This document shows, one piece after another, positions 6,866 through 14,384 of a DNA stretch of 19,747 bases (position 1 is the first letter of the stretch; each line of letters starts with the position of its first letter). The notes beneath the pieces were generated by a model. That model was given only the letters and a program-made list of their open reading frames with translations. It ran no database searches and was not told the origin of the DNA. A program made the position numbers and the translations under genes. The stretch covers positions 1 through 19,747 of the forward strand of contig JANNGZ010000190.1 in the NCBI GenBank assembly GCA_031404155.1, read 5' to 3'. This DNA comes from JANNGZ01 sp031404155. Lineage in GTDB: Bacteria; Pseudomonadota; Gammaproteobacteria; Burkholderiales; Burkholderiaceae_C.

Positions 6866-8164
6866 ATGTGGGGAGGCGGCAAACTGGACGAGCCGAGCAC
6901 GCGCGACGAAGCCCGCGGCATACCTGAAGCGCCCGTCGAAGCGTCAGCTGAAGCGCCGAACGGACCGTCTGCACGCGAACCCTCGCGCCTGGAGCGCGAA
7001 CTCGAAGACGGCGCCCTGCGCCGTGCAATGGGCTTCGCGCCCCTGCCGCAGCCCGCGCCGGATTCGCTGCACCCGGTCGAGTTCGAGGCCCGGCTGGTCT
7101 TCAACGGCCAGGGCGGCGAGTACTTCCGCATCTGGGTCGTCAACGTGTTTTTCACGCTGCTCACACTGGGCGTGTATTCGGCCTGGGCCAAGGTGCGCAA
7201 GGCACGCTGGTTCGCGCAGCACACCTCGCTGATGGGCGACCGCTTCGACTTCCACGGCCGGCCCTGGCGCATCCTGCTCGGGCGCGTGCTCGCGGTCGGC
7301 CTGCTGGTGGCCTGGAGCTATTCCTTCGATGTCTCGCCCTGGCTCGGCATGGCGGTGTTGCTGCTGCTGTGCGTGGTCGGCCCGCTGCTGTTCGCGGGCG
7401 CACAGCGCTTTCGCTTCGCCAACACCAGCTGGCGCGGTTTGCGGTTTGCGTTCGACGTACCCACCGCGCATGTCTACGTGGTATGCGTGCCGATGTTGTT
7501 GTTCTGGGCCCTCGGCACGGTGCTCGAGGGCCTGGGGGTGCCGCGCGGCACGATCGTCGGCGTGCTCGTCGTGGCGCTGTGCGCGCTTCCGGCAGCGCAT
7601 GCGCGGCTCAAACAATTGCAGCACTCGCACACCAGCTTCGGCGGCCAGCACTTCAGCTTCAAGACCGTGGCGGTGGAGTTCTATGGCCTGTACCTCTCGG
7701 CCGCGGTGCTGGCCATTGTCGGCGCCACGCTCGCGGCGCCGTTCGGCTACCTCTTCCTGCAGGCCACCACCGAGCCCGGCGAGCCCGCGCCGGTGCTGTT
7801 CGGCAAGATCGCCGGCGGCGCCGGGGCCTTGCTCGCCTGGTTCTTCGCCTGGCCCTACTTCGCCGCGCGTGTGCAGCAGCTGGTGTGGTCGCACACGGCC
7901 TGGGGCCGGGTGCGCTTTCGCGGTGAGCTCAAAGGCTTGCAGCTCTGGCGCCTGCTGCTCGGGCAGGTAACGCTGGTGCTGCTGACCGCCGGTCTGTACT
8001 GGCCCTTCGCCGCGGTGGCGATCGCACGCCTGCGGCTGCAATCGATCGTGGTCGAGGCCGACGGGCCGATCGCCGAGCTGGTGGCCGTCGCGCCCCCGCC
8101 CGACGAAGACCATGCCAGCGGTGACGCCACCGCCGACTTCTTCGGCCTGGACCTCGGGTGGTGA
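6866..8164 (+). CDS. DUF898 (YjgN-family) multi-pass membrane protein
   Basis: Inner-membrane protein of 432 residues of the YjgN/DUF898 family, function unknown. Residues 1-75 are a hydrophilic Glu/Ala/Pro-rich tail. The membrane part begins with FRIWVVNVFFTLLTLGVYSA (about 88-107), followed by the basic WAKVRKARWFAQHTSLMGDR loop typical of the family. The module appears duplicated: TLLTLGVYSAWAKVRKARW near residue 100 mirrors VLLTAGLYWPFAAVAIARLRL near the end, and FHGRPWRILLGR mirrors the FRGELKGLQLWRLLLGQ segment. About seven to nine hydrophobic segments are visible. ATG 6866 is preferred over an upstream in-frame ATG at 6710, which would overlap the regulator gene. Its stop overlaps the start region of the M48 peptidase, so the two are probably coupled and act together. 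Confidence 0.87.
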   Translation: MWGGGKLDEPSTRDEARGIPEAPVEASAEAPNGPSAREPSRLERELEDGALRRAMGFAPLPQPAPDSLHPVEFEARLVFNGQGGEYFRIWVVNVFFTLLTLGVYSAWAKVRKARWFAQHTSLMGDRFDFHGRPWRILLGRVLAVGLLVAWSYSFDVSPWLGMAVLLLLCVVGPLLFAGAQRFRFANTSWRGLRFAFDVPTAHVYVVCVPMLLFWALGTVLEGLGVPRGTIVGVLVVALCALPAAHARLKQLQHSHTSFGGQHFSFKTVAVEFYGLYLSAAVLAIVGATLAAPFGYLFLQATTEPGEPAPVLFGKIAGGAGALLAWFFAWPYFAARVQQLVWSHTAWGRVRFRGELKGLQLWRLLLGQVTLVLLTAGLYWPFAAVAIARLRLQSIVVEADGPIAELVAVAPPPDEDHASGDATADFFGLDLGW

Positions 8165-8166
8165 GC

Positions 8167-9234
8167 ATGGGCAGCCTGAACCACGGCCTGGCCATTGGCG
8201 TGCCGGCCACCTGGTTCGACGGCCTGAGCACCCGCCGCCACCCGGTGCGCCTGCGTTTGCGCGGCGACACGCTGGAGATGGTCGAGGACCTCGAGCCGCG
8301 CCCGGACGATGCGCCGCCAGCCGCCGGGCCGGTGCGCCGCTACGCCGTGGCTGCGCTCAAACCCGCCGAGCGCTCGCGCGGCGCGCCGCTGCCGCTGGGC
8401 ACGCCCGACGGCGGCACCCTCTGGCTCGACAGCCGCGCCGCGGTGCTCGCCGACGCGCTGATGCCGTGCCTGTGGCCCAAGGCCCCGGTGGGGCGGGTGA
8501 TCGCGTCCTGGCCCGCCGTGTTGTTGTGCCTGCTGCTGATCGTGATGGCGGTGGTCTGGGTCGACCGCGTAGGGGCCGGCCTGGTCGCCGACGCGGCGCT
8601 GCAACTCATGCCGCGCAGCGTGGAGCAAAGCGCCGGCGACAAGGCCATGGCAGAGGTCGACAAGACGTTGCTCCAGCCGTCGACTCTGCCGCTGGCGCGG
8701 CGCCGTGCGCTCGCGGCACGCTTCGTGGAAACCGCCGCACGCCTGGAGCCCGAACTCATCGTGCGGGTGGAGTTCCGGCGCCTGAAGAACGACGCGGGCT
8801 TCAATGCCGTCTCCCTGCCCAACGGCATGATCGTGGTCTTCGACGGCCTGGCCGAGCAGCTCAACGACGACGAATTGATGGCCGTGCTCGGCCACGAAAT
8901 GGGCCATGTGGTGCACCGCCACGCCATGCGTGGCGCAGCGCGGTCGATCGGCCTGCTGGCGGTGGCCGGCGTGGTGCTCGGCGACTTCTCCACCGTGGCC
9001 GCGACCGCGGCCGCCACTTTGCAGCGCTTCGCGTACAGCCGCGACGCCGAGCGCGAGGCCGACACCTTCGCGCACCGATTCATGGCCGAAGCCGGCTTGC
9101 CGCCCACCGCGCTGCTCGGGGTCTGGCGCAAGTTGTTGAAGGCGCAACGCACTGCCGGCATCGACGCCGTGCCCGACTGGCTCTCCACCCACCCGAGCAC
9201 CGAGGAGCGCATCCGCAGCGAGGGCGCAAACTGA
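8167..9234 (+). CDS. M48-family membrane-anchored metallopeptidase
   Basis: Zinc metalloprotease of family M48 (HtpX/OMA1-like catalytic domain). The active-site helix LGHEMGHVVHRH gives ligands His243 and His247 with catalytic Glu244; the third ligand is Glu297 in AEREAD. A single hydrophobic segment (VLLCLLLIVMAVVWV, about residues 118-133) anchors it, with the catalytic domain C-terminal. The first ~100 residues contain a small beta-rich region. Start is ATG 8167; GTG 8158 and GTG 8161 are in frame and give three or two extra residues, overlapping the DUF898 stop. The tight overlap with DUF898 suggests a functional pair, perhaps membrane protein quality control or envelope processing; that role is inference. 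Its own substrate is unknown. Confidence 0.88.
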   Translation: MGSLNHGLAIGVPATWFDGLSTRRHPVRLRLRGDTLEMVEDLEPRPDDAPPAAGPVRRYAVAALKPAERSRGAPLPLGTPDGGTLWLDSRAAVLADALMPCLWPKAPVGRVIASWPAVLLCLLLIVMAVVWVDRVGAGLVADAALQLMPRSVEQSAGDKAMAEVDKTLLQPSTLPLARRRALAARFVETAARLEPELIVRVEFRRLKNDAGFNAVSLPNGMIVVFDGLAEQLNDDELMAVLGHEMGHVVHRHAMRGAARSIGLLAVAGVVLGDFSTVAATAAATLQRFAYSRDAEREADTFAHRFMAEAGLPPTALLGVWRKLLKAQRTAGIDAVPDWLSTHPSTEERIRSEGAN

Positions 9235-9273
9235 TTGGCGCGGGTGCCGGCAGGTGCTCGTTAACATCGGCGC

Positions 9274-9287
9274 TGACCTCAAGGTCA
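9274..9287. promoter_or_regulatory. Perfect dyad upstream of liuA (candidate operator)
   Basis: TGACCTCAAGGTCA: 6-bp arms TGACCT/AGGTCA separated by CA, located 61 bases before the liuA start. It differs from the palindrome upstream of the LiuR-like gene. A MerR-type or other dimeric regulator could bind it, but no partner can be assigned from the sequence. Confidence 0.4.
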
Positions 9288-9303
9288 ACCCCATCGACCA
9301 GCA

Positions 9304-9330
9304 CCGCGGCCGGTTAGAAGTCGGCCGCGG
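9304..9330 (+). promoter_or_regulatory. Leader hairpin just before the liuA ribosome site
   Basis: CCGCGGCCG and CGGCCGCGG form a perfect 9-bp all-GC stem around GTTAGAAGT. It ends 7 bases before the AGGAGC Shine-Dalgarno at 9338-9343 and 18 bases before the ATG. It could be a 5' leader structure or the end of the preceding transcript; there is no T tract. Confidence 0.45.
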
Positions 9331-9348
9331 CGACTTCAGGAGCAAGCC

Positions 9349-10530
9349 ATGAGCAACCTTCCGGGCCTGGACTTTCAACTCGGCGACGATATCGACGCGC
9401 TGCGCGACGCGGTGCGCTCCTTTGCGCAAGCCGAGATCGCGCCGCGCGCCGCGCAGATCGACTCAAGCGACCAGTTCCCGATGGAGCTGTGGCAAAAGAT
9501 GGGCGCTTTGGGTGTGCTCGGCATCACCGTGCCGGAGCAGTACGGCGGCGCCAACATGGGCTACCTGGCGCACATGGTGGCGATGGAGGAGATCTCGCGC
9601 GCATCGGCCTCGGTCGGCCTGAGCTACGGCGCGCACAGCAACCTGTGCGTGAACCAGCTCAAGCGCAACGGCAGCGACGCCCAGCGTGCCAAGTACCTGC
9701 CCAAGCTGATCAGCGGCGAGCATGTCGGTGCGCTGGCGATGAGCGAGGCCGGCGCCGGCTCCGACGTGATCTCGATGAAGCTCAAGGCGGTGCAAACCGG
9801 CGGCCACTATGTTCTCAACGGCAGCAAGATGTGGATCACCAACGGCCCGGACGCCGACACCATGGTCGTCTACGCCAAGACCGAACCGGAACTGGGTGCC
9901 CGCGGCGTCACCGCCTTCATCGTCGAGAAGGGCATGCAGGGTTTTTCCACCGCGCAGAAGCTCGACAAGCTCGGCATGCGTGGCAGCCACACCGGCGAGA
10001 TGGTGTTCAACAATGTCGAGGTGCCCGCGGCCAACATCCTCGGCCACCTCAACGGTGGCGCCCGGGTGCTGATGAGCGGCCTGGACTACGAACGTGCGGT
10101 GCTCGCCGCCGGGCCGATCGGCATCATGCAGGCGGTGATGGACAACGTCATCCCGTACACCCACGACCGCAAGCAGTTCGGCCAGAGCATCGGCGAGTTC
10201 CAGCTGATCCAGGGCAAGGTGGCTGACATGTACACCGTGCTGCAAGCCGCCCGCGCGTTTTGCTACACCGTGGGCAAGAACCTCGACCAACTCGGCGCCG
10301 AGCATGTGCGCCAGGTGCGCAAGGATTGCGCCAGCGTGATCCTCTGGTGCGCCGAAAAGGCCACCTGGATGGCCGGCGAGGGCATCCAGGTCTTCGGCGG
10401 CAACGGCTACATCAACGAGTACCCGCTCGGGCGGCTCTGGCGCGACGCGAAGCTGTACGAGATCGGCGCCGGCACGAGTGAGATCCGCCGCATGCTGATC
10501 GGGCGCGAGCTGTTTGCGGAGACGATGTGA
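9349..10530 (+). CDS. liuA: Isovaleryl-CoA dehydrogenase
   Basis: FAD enzyme that oxidises isovaleryl-CoA to 3-methylcrotonyl-CoA in leucine degradation, passing electrons to ETF. The 393-residue length is normal. Family marks are the VPEQYGGANMGYLAHMVAME stretch, MSEAGAGSDVISMKL, MWITNGPDADTMVVYAKTEP, and DRKQFGQSIGEFQLIQGKVA. The catalytic base fits IVD specifically: Glu248 lies in GLDYERAVLAAGP, the helix-G position used by isovaleryl-CoA dehydrogenase. The C-terminal position used by other acyl-CoA dehydrogenases is not Glu here (IGAGTSEIRR). AGGAGC sits upstream of the ATG. Its stop overlaps the next start at GTGA. LiuR-type control is expected, though the site directly upstream is a different dyad. 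Carboxylase and lyase genes of the same pathway are not in the window. Confidence 0.95.
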   Translation: MSNLPGLDFQLGDDIDALRDAVRSFAQAEIAPRAAQIDSSDQFPMELWQKMGALGVLGITVPEQYGGANMGYLAHMVAMEEISRASASVGLSYGAHSNLCVNQLKRNGSDAQRAKYLPKLISGEHVGALAMSEAGAGSDVISMKLKAVQTGGHYVLNGSKMWITNGPDADTMVVYAKTEPELGARGVTAFIVEKGMQGFSTAQKLDKLGMRGSHTGEMVFNNVEVPAANILGHLNGGARVLMSGLDYERAVLAAGPIGIMQAVMDNVIPYTHDRKQFGQSIGEFQLIQGKVADMYTVLQAARAFCYTVGKNLDQLGAEHVRQVRKDCASVILWCAEKATWMAGEGIQVFGGNGYINEYPLGRLWRDAKLYEIGAGTSEIRRMLIGRELFAETM

Positions 10531-11081
10531 GCTTGCCGACGGTCGAGGTCGGCGTCGCAGGCTGGACCTTGCGCGCCTGGCGCGTTGACGACGCGCCGGC
10601 GCTCGCCGAACACGCCACCAACCCGAAGGTCTGGCGCAACATGAGCGACGGATTTCCTCATCCGTACACAATCGACATCGCGCGCCATTGGGTGAGCCAG
10701 GGGCATATCGACTTCGGGGGCGACAACTGGGCGATCGCTTTCGAGGACCACGCGGTTGGAGGCTGCGGCATGCACCTCGGCGCGAGCCAGTTTCGCTGCA
10801 ACGCCGAGATCGGATACTGGCTCGCCGAGCCGTACTGGGGGCAAGGCGTGGCCAGCAAGGTCGCGCGCGCGCTGGCCGAGCGCGCCTTTGCCGATCCGCA
10901 GGTCACGCGCGTATTCGCCCCGATCCACACCAACAACGCGGCTTCAATGCGCGTGGCCGAGAAGGCCGGCATGGTGCGTGAAGGCGTGCAGCCGCAAAGT
11001 GCCATCAAGGCCGGCAGCGTGATCGACCGCGTGATCTATGCCCGCTACCGCGATCCAATCAGCCAGACTTCCACACCATGA
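10527..11081 (+). CDS. GNAT-family N-acetyltransferase (RimJ/RimL type)
   Basis: Acetyl-CoA-dependent acetyltransferase of 184 residues; substrate unknown. The fold marks are LRAWRVDDAPALAEHATNPK at the start, the EIGYWLAEPYWGQGVASKVA segment (motif A, acetyl-CoA binding, about residues 93-113), and the ARVFAPIHTNNAASMRVAEK-like C-terminal helix region (actual reading TRVFAPIHTNNAASMRVAEK). This is the RimJ/RimL/SpeG-like branch. GTG 10527 is the start; it overlaps the liuA TGA in a GTGA arrangement, and its own TGA overlaps the next ATG in ATGA. The three genes are therefore translationally coupled. A regulatory protein-acetylation role in acyl-CoA metabolism is tempting but unproven. Confidence 0.85.
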   Translation: MSLPTVEVGVAGWTLRAWRVDDAPALAEHATNPKVWRNMSDGFPHPYTIDIARHWVSQGHIDFGGDNWAIAFEDHAVGGCGMHLGASQFRCNAEIGYWLAEPYWGQGVASKVARALAERAFADPQVTRVFAPIHTNNAASMRVAEKAGMVREGVQPQSAIKAGSVIDRVIYARYRDPISQTSTP

Positions 11082-11749
11082 GCGACGAACTCGACGACCT
11101 GATGGCCAACAACCGCCGCTGGGCGCGCAACACCGAGGCGCGCGAGCCCGGCTTCTTCACCCGCTTGGCCAAGCAGCAAAGCCCGAGGTACATGTGGATC
11201 GGCTGCGCCGACAGCCGGGTGCCGGCCAACGAGATCACCGGGCTGGACCCGGGCGAGGTGTTCGTGCACCGCAACGTGGCCAACGTGGTGGTGCACTCGG
11301 ACCTGAACGCGCTGTCGACGATCCAGTTCGCGGTCGAGCACCTGAAGGTCGAGCACATCATGGTCGTCGGCCACTACGGCTGCGCCGGGGTGCGCGCCGC
11401 GATGCGCGGCACCCGCGTCGGCCTGGCCGACAACTGGCTGCGCCATGTGCAGGACGTGCGCATGCGCCACAGGAAGCGCCTGGACCATCTGCCGCCCGAG
11501 GAGCAGGAGGACATCCTGTGCGAGATGAACGTGATCGAGCAGGTGGGCAACGTGGCGCTTTCCACCGTGCTGCAGGACGCCTGGGCGCGCGGCCAGCCGG
11601 TGGCGGTGCACGGCTGGGTGTACGGCCTGCGCGACGGGCTGCTGAAGAACCTCGAGGTCACGATGGACCGGCCCGACAGCGTGGTGCAGGTCTTTGCCGC
11701 GGCGCTCAAGCGCTACCCGCGTGTGGCCGCCGCCGGCGACGACGATTGA
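11078..11749 (+). CDS. can: Beta-class carbonic anhydrase
   Basis: Zinc enzyme interconverting CO2 and bicarbonate in the cytoplasm. Zinc ligands and catalytic dyad are visible: Cys43, Asp45 and Arg47 in IGCADSRVPANEI, His99 and Cys102 in VVGHYGCAGV. Length (223 residues) and the HRNVANVVVHSDLNALSTIQ block match proteobacterial Can. It starts at ATG within ATGA, overlapping the acetyltransferase stop. In a leucine-catabolic cluster it may supply bicarbonate for the biotin-dependent 3-methylcrotonyl-CoA carboxylase step; this is inference from context. aceK starts 44 bases after its stop. Confidence 0.95.
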   Translation: MSDELDDLMANNRRWARNTEAREPGFFTRLAKQQSPRYMWIGCADSRVPANEITGLDPGEVFVHRNVANVVVHSDLNALSTIQFAVEHLKVEHIMVVGHYGCAGVRAAMRGTRVGLADNWLRHVQDVRMRHRKRLDHLPPEEQEDILCEMNVIEQVGNVALSTVLQDAWARGQPVAVHGWVYGLRDGLLKNLEVTMDRPDSVVQVFAAALKRYPRVAAAGDDD

Positions 11750-11793
11750 GCGCCCAGCGCTGACCCTCATCGACCTGCGAGCCGGCACCGCCC

Positions 11794-13605
11794 ATGTTCC
11801 CCCAGCACCTTACCGACAGCCGCGGCTTCTATATCGCGCAGGCGATGCTCGAAGGCTTCAACCGCCACTACCGGCTGTTCCGCGAAACCAGCCGTGAGGC
11901 CAAGGCGCGTTTTGAAGCCGCCGACTGGCATGGCCAGCAGCGGGCGCAGCGCGAACGCATCGAGTTCTACGACATGCGGGTGGACGAAGCCGCCGAACGC
12001 CTGCAAAACGAGTTCGGCGCCAGCACGCTGCCGATGGACCTGTGGCAGCAGGTCAAGCTGCACTACATCGGGCTGCTCACCAACCACCACCAGCCCGAGC
12101 TGGCCGAGACTTTTTTCAACTCGGTCACCACCAAGATCCTGCACCGCAACTACTTCCACAACCACTTCATCTTCGTGCGCCCGGCGGTCTCCACCGAGTA
12201 CATCGAAAACGACGAGCCGGCGTCCCTGCCCACCTACCGCGCCTACTACCCGCCCACGCGCGAGGCGCTGCGCGACACCTTCTACCGCGTGATCGACAAC
12301 TTCCAGCTCCAGCGCGAATTCGAGGACCTCGACCGCGACGTGGGCCTGGTGCACGACGCGGTGCTGCGCGAGCTGGCGAGCTTCCGCATGCGCGCCAACT
12401 TCCAGGTGCAGGTGCTGGCCAACCTGTTCTACCGCAACAAGGGCGCCTATGTGGTGGGCAAGATCATCAACGGTTTCCACGAGACGCCGTTTGCGTTGCC
12501 GATCCTGCATGGCCGAGAAAGCGGCCGCCTGTTCATCGACTCGGTGCTCTTCGGCGAGGACGACCTGCTGATTCTGTTCAGCTTCGCGCGTGCCTACTTC
12601 CTGGTCGACATGGAGATCCCGAGCGCCTACGTGCAGTTCCTGCGCTCGATGATGCCGAGGAAGCCGCGCGCCGAGCTGTACAACGCGATCGGCCTGCAGA
12701 AGCACGGCAAGAACCTGTTCTACCGCGACTTCCTCGCGCACCTGCGCCACAGCAGCGACAAGTTCCGCATCGCGCCCGGCATCAAGGGCATGGTGATGCT
12801 GGTGTTCGACCTGCCCAGCTTCCCCTACGTGTTCAAGGTGATCAAGGATTTTTACCCGCCGCAGAAGGAAACCACGCGCGAACAGATCATGCGCAAGTAC
12901 CTGCTGGTCAAGCAGCACGACCGCGTCGGCCGCATGGCCGACACGCTGGAATTCTCCAACGTGGCCTTCCCCCGCGCTCGCTTCGAGGAAACGCTGATCG
13001 CCGAGCTGGAGCATTTCTGCCCGAGCCTGCTCGAGGTCTCGGACCGCGACGACGACGGCCAGACCGAGGTGATCCTCAAACACGTCTACATCGAGCGGCG
13101 GATGGTGCCGCTGAACATCTTCCTCCAGGAGGCCTCGCCCAAGCAGATCGAACACGCGGTGATCGAGTACGGCAACGCGATCAAGGACCTGGTGGCCGCC
13201 AACATCTTCCCCGGCGACATGCTTTGGAAGAACTTCGGCGTCACCCGCCACGGCAAGGTGGTGTTCTACGACTACGACGAGATCGAGTACCTGACCGACT
13301 GCAACTTCCGCCGCGTTCCCGAGCCACGCAACCCGGAAGAGGAGATGAGCGCCGATGTCTGGTACACGGTCGGCCCGAAGGACGTGTTCCCGGAAACCTT
13401 CCGCCCCTTCCTGCTCGGCAACCCGGCGGTGAGCGAAGTGTTCATGAAGCACCATGCCGATTTGCTCGACGCCGCGTTCTGGAACGCCCACAAGGAGCGC
13501 ATTGCCGCCGGCCATGTGCACGACGTGTTCCCCTACGACCCGCACAAGAGATTCCGGCGCGACACCGGCGCCCCGCGGCTGGCGCACGAGTTGGCGTTGG
13601 AATGA
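11794..13605 (+). CDS. aceK: Isocitrate dehydrogenase kinase/phosphatase
   Basis: Bifunctional enzyme that phosphorylates isocitrate dehydrogenase to divert isocitrate into the glyoxylate bypass, and reverses the modification. The 603-residue product is slightly longer than the 578-residue E. coli enzyme. Recognisable parts are the N-terminal regulatory region (GFYIAQAMLEGFNRHYRLFR), the ATP-binding start of the kinase fold (GIKGMVMLVFDLPSFPYVFK, about residues 328-347), and the catalytic stretch around NIFPGDMLWKNFGVTRHGKV followed by VVFYDYDEIEYL. ATG 11794 gives the expected N-terminus. It stands 44 bases after the carbonic anhydrase. Leucine breakdown yields acetyl-CoA, so AceK beside liuA makes sense for growth on such substrates. 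Confidence 0.97.
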   Translation: MFPQHLTDSRGFYIAQAMLEGFNRHYRLFRETSREAKARFEAADWHGQQRAQRERIEFYDMRVDEAAERLQNEFGASTLPMDLWQQVKLHYIGLLTNHHQPELAETFFNSVTTKILHRNYFHNHFIFVRPAVSTEYIENDEPASLPTYRAYYPPTREALRDTFYRVIDNFQLQREFEDLDRDVGLVHDAVLRELASFRMRANFQVQVLANLFYRNKGAYVVGKIINGFHETPFALPILHGRESGRLFIDSVLFGEDDLLILFSFARAYFLVDMEIPSAYVQFLRSMMPRKPRAELYNAIGLQKHGKNLFYRDFLAHLRHSSDKFRIAPGIKGMVMLVFDLPSFPYVFKVIKDFYPPQKETTREQIMRKYLLVKQHDRVGRMADTLEFSNVAFPRARFEETLIAELEHFCPSLLEVSDRDDDGQTEVILKHVYIERRMVPLNIFLQEASPKQIEHAVIEYGNAIKDLVAANIFPGDMLWKNFGVTRHGKVVFYDYDEIEYLTDCNFRRVPEPRNPEEEMSADVWYTVGPKDVFPETFRPFLLGNPAVSEVFMKHHADLLDAAFWNAHKERIAAGHVHDVFPYDPHKRFRRDTGAPRLAHELALE

Positions 13606-13650
13606 GCACGCCGGGCCGCCCTCGGCCAGAGTCCGATGGCCCTCGTGCCG

Positions 13651-13794
13651 TCCAAGTCCGCGCAGGCGGACTTGGAGCCGCGGCACTCGGCCCCAAGTGC
13701 GAATGCTCCCGCTCGGCGGGACTGAGCCCGGACTCAGACCGTCCCTGCGGACGGGCTGTGCCTGGCGAAGGCCTGGCTCCTCCGCGGGCCAGGC
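13651..13794. other. Cluster of four hairpins between aceK and the next gene
   Basis: Perfect stems in succession: TCCAAGTCCGC/GCGGACTTGGA (13651-13676, loop GCAG), CTGAG/CTCAG (13722-13737), CCGTCC/GGACGG (13739-13754, loop CTGC), and GCCTGGC/GCCAGGC (13771-13794). None is followed by a T tract. No gene is visible in the 13606-13819 gap. It may be a REP-like repeat remnant or an mRNA-stabilising element. Confidence 0.6.
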
Positions 13795-13819
13795 GACGCG
13801 CAGCGTCTAGGGTGCGCCG

Positions 13820-14296
13820 GTGACCCTCAAGGAGCTGCTCGAAATCGCGAGCTTCGTGGTCGCGATCGTCGGCCTGCCGTTTGCGGTCTGGGTGTACGCC
13901 CGGCAGCAGCGCGAGCAGCGGGAGAACGAGGACGAGGAGGCCTACCTTCACCTGGCCGACGCCTACAACGACTTCCTGAAAGTGGTGCTGGCCCACGCCG
14001 ACCTGCAACTGCGCAGCACCGCCGCGCTGGCCGATCCGACGCCCGAGCAGCGTGAGCGCAGGCTGGTCATCTTCGACATGCTGGTCTCGCTGTTCGAGCG
14101 GGCCTACCTGGTGGCGCACAAGGATCAAATGACCGCCACCGAACGCCGGCGCTGGAACTCCTGGGACGACTACATGCGCGAGTGGTGCCGGCGCGAGGAT
14201 TTTCGCAACGTTCTGCCGTCCTTGTTGCGCGGCGAGGACGAGGCGTTCCAGCAATACATCGTCGCGCTCGCGGCGCAGGAGCAAGCCGCGGTTTGA
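13820..14296 (+). CDS. Hypothetical protein with one N-terminal membrane anchor
   Basis: A 158-residue protein I do not recognise as a named family. Residues about 8-26 (EIASFVVAIVGLPFAVWVYA) form a single membrane segment, followed by a charged linker rich in Arg/Glu/Gln (RQQREQRENEDEE) and a helical cytoplasmic-looking domain with several aromatic and charged residues (FERAYLVAHKDQMTATERRR, then WNSWDDYMREWCRREDF). The organisation, one TM plus a compact helical domain, recurs in uncharacterised bacterial proteins. GTG 13820 is the first usable start; no clear ribosome site. Codon use matches neighbouring core genes, so recent transfer is not suggested. Confidence 0.72.
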   Translation: MTLKELLEIASFVVAIVGLPFAVWVYARQQREQRENEDEEAYLHLADAYNDFLKVVLAHADLQLRSTAALADPTPEQRERRLVIFDMLVSLFERAYLVAHKDQMTATERRRWNSWDDYMREWCRREDFRNVLPSLLRGEDEAFQQYIVALAAQEQAAV

Positions 14297-14384
14297 TGTC
14301 GGACACTGGATGTCCCACCGCGTGCATTGCCTTGCGCCGCCGAGTAGCCTTCACTTCCTCCACCGAACCCGCAAGGAGCTCCCC

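Noticed and set aside
7855..9429. 524-codon - strand open frame across the M48 gene
   Set aside because: Low-quality composition with no motif; it mirrors the codon bias of the M48 and DUF898 genes.
11767..13686. 639-codon open frame on the - strand opposite aceK
   Set aside because: Its composition (strings of Val, Leu, His, Gln, Arg) is that of an antisense shadow of a GC-rich gene, and aceK on the + strand is unambiguous.
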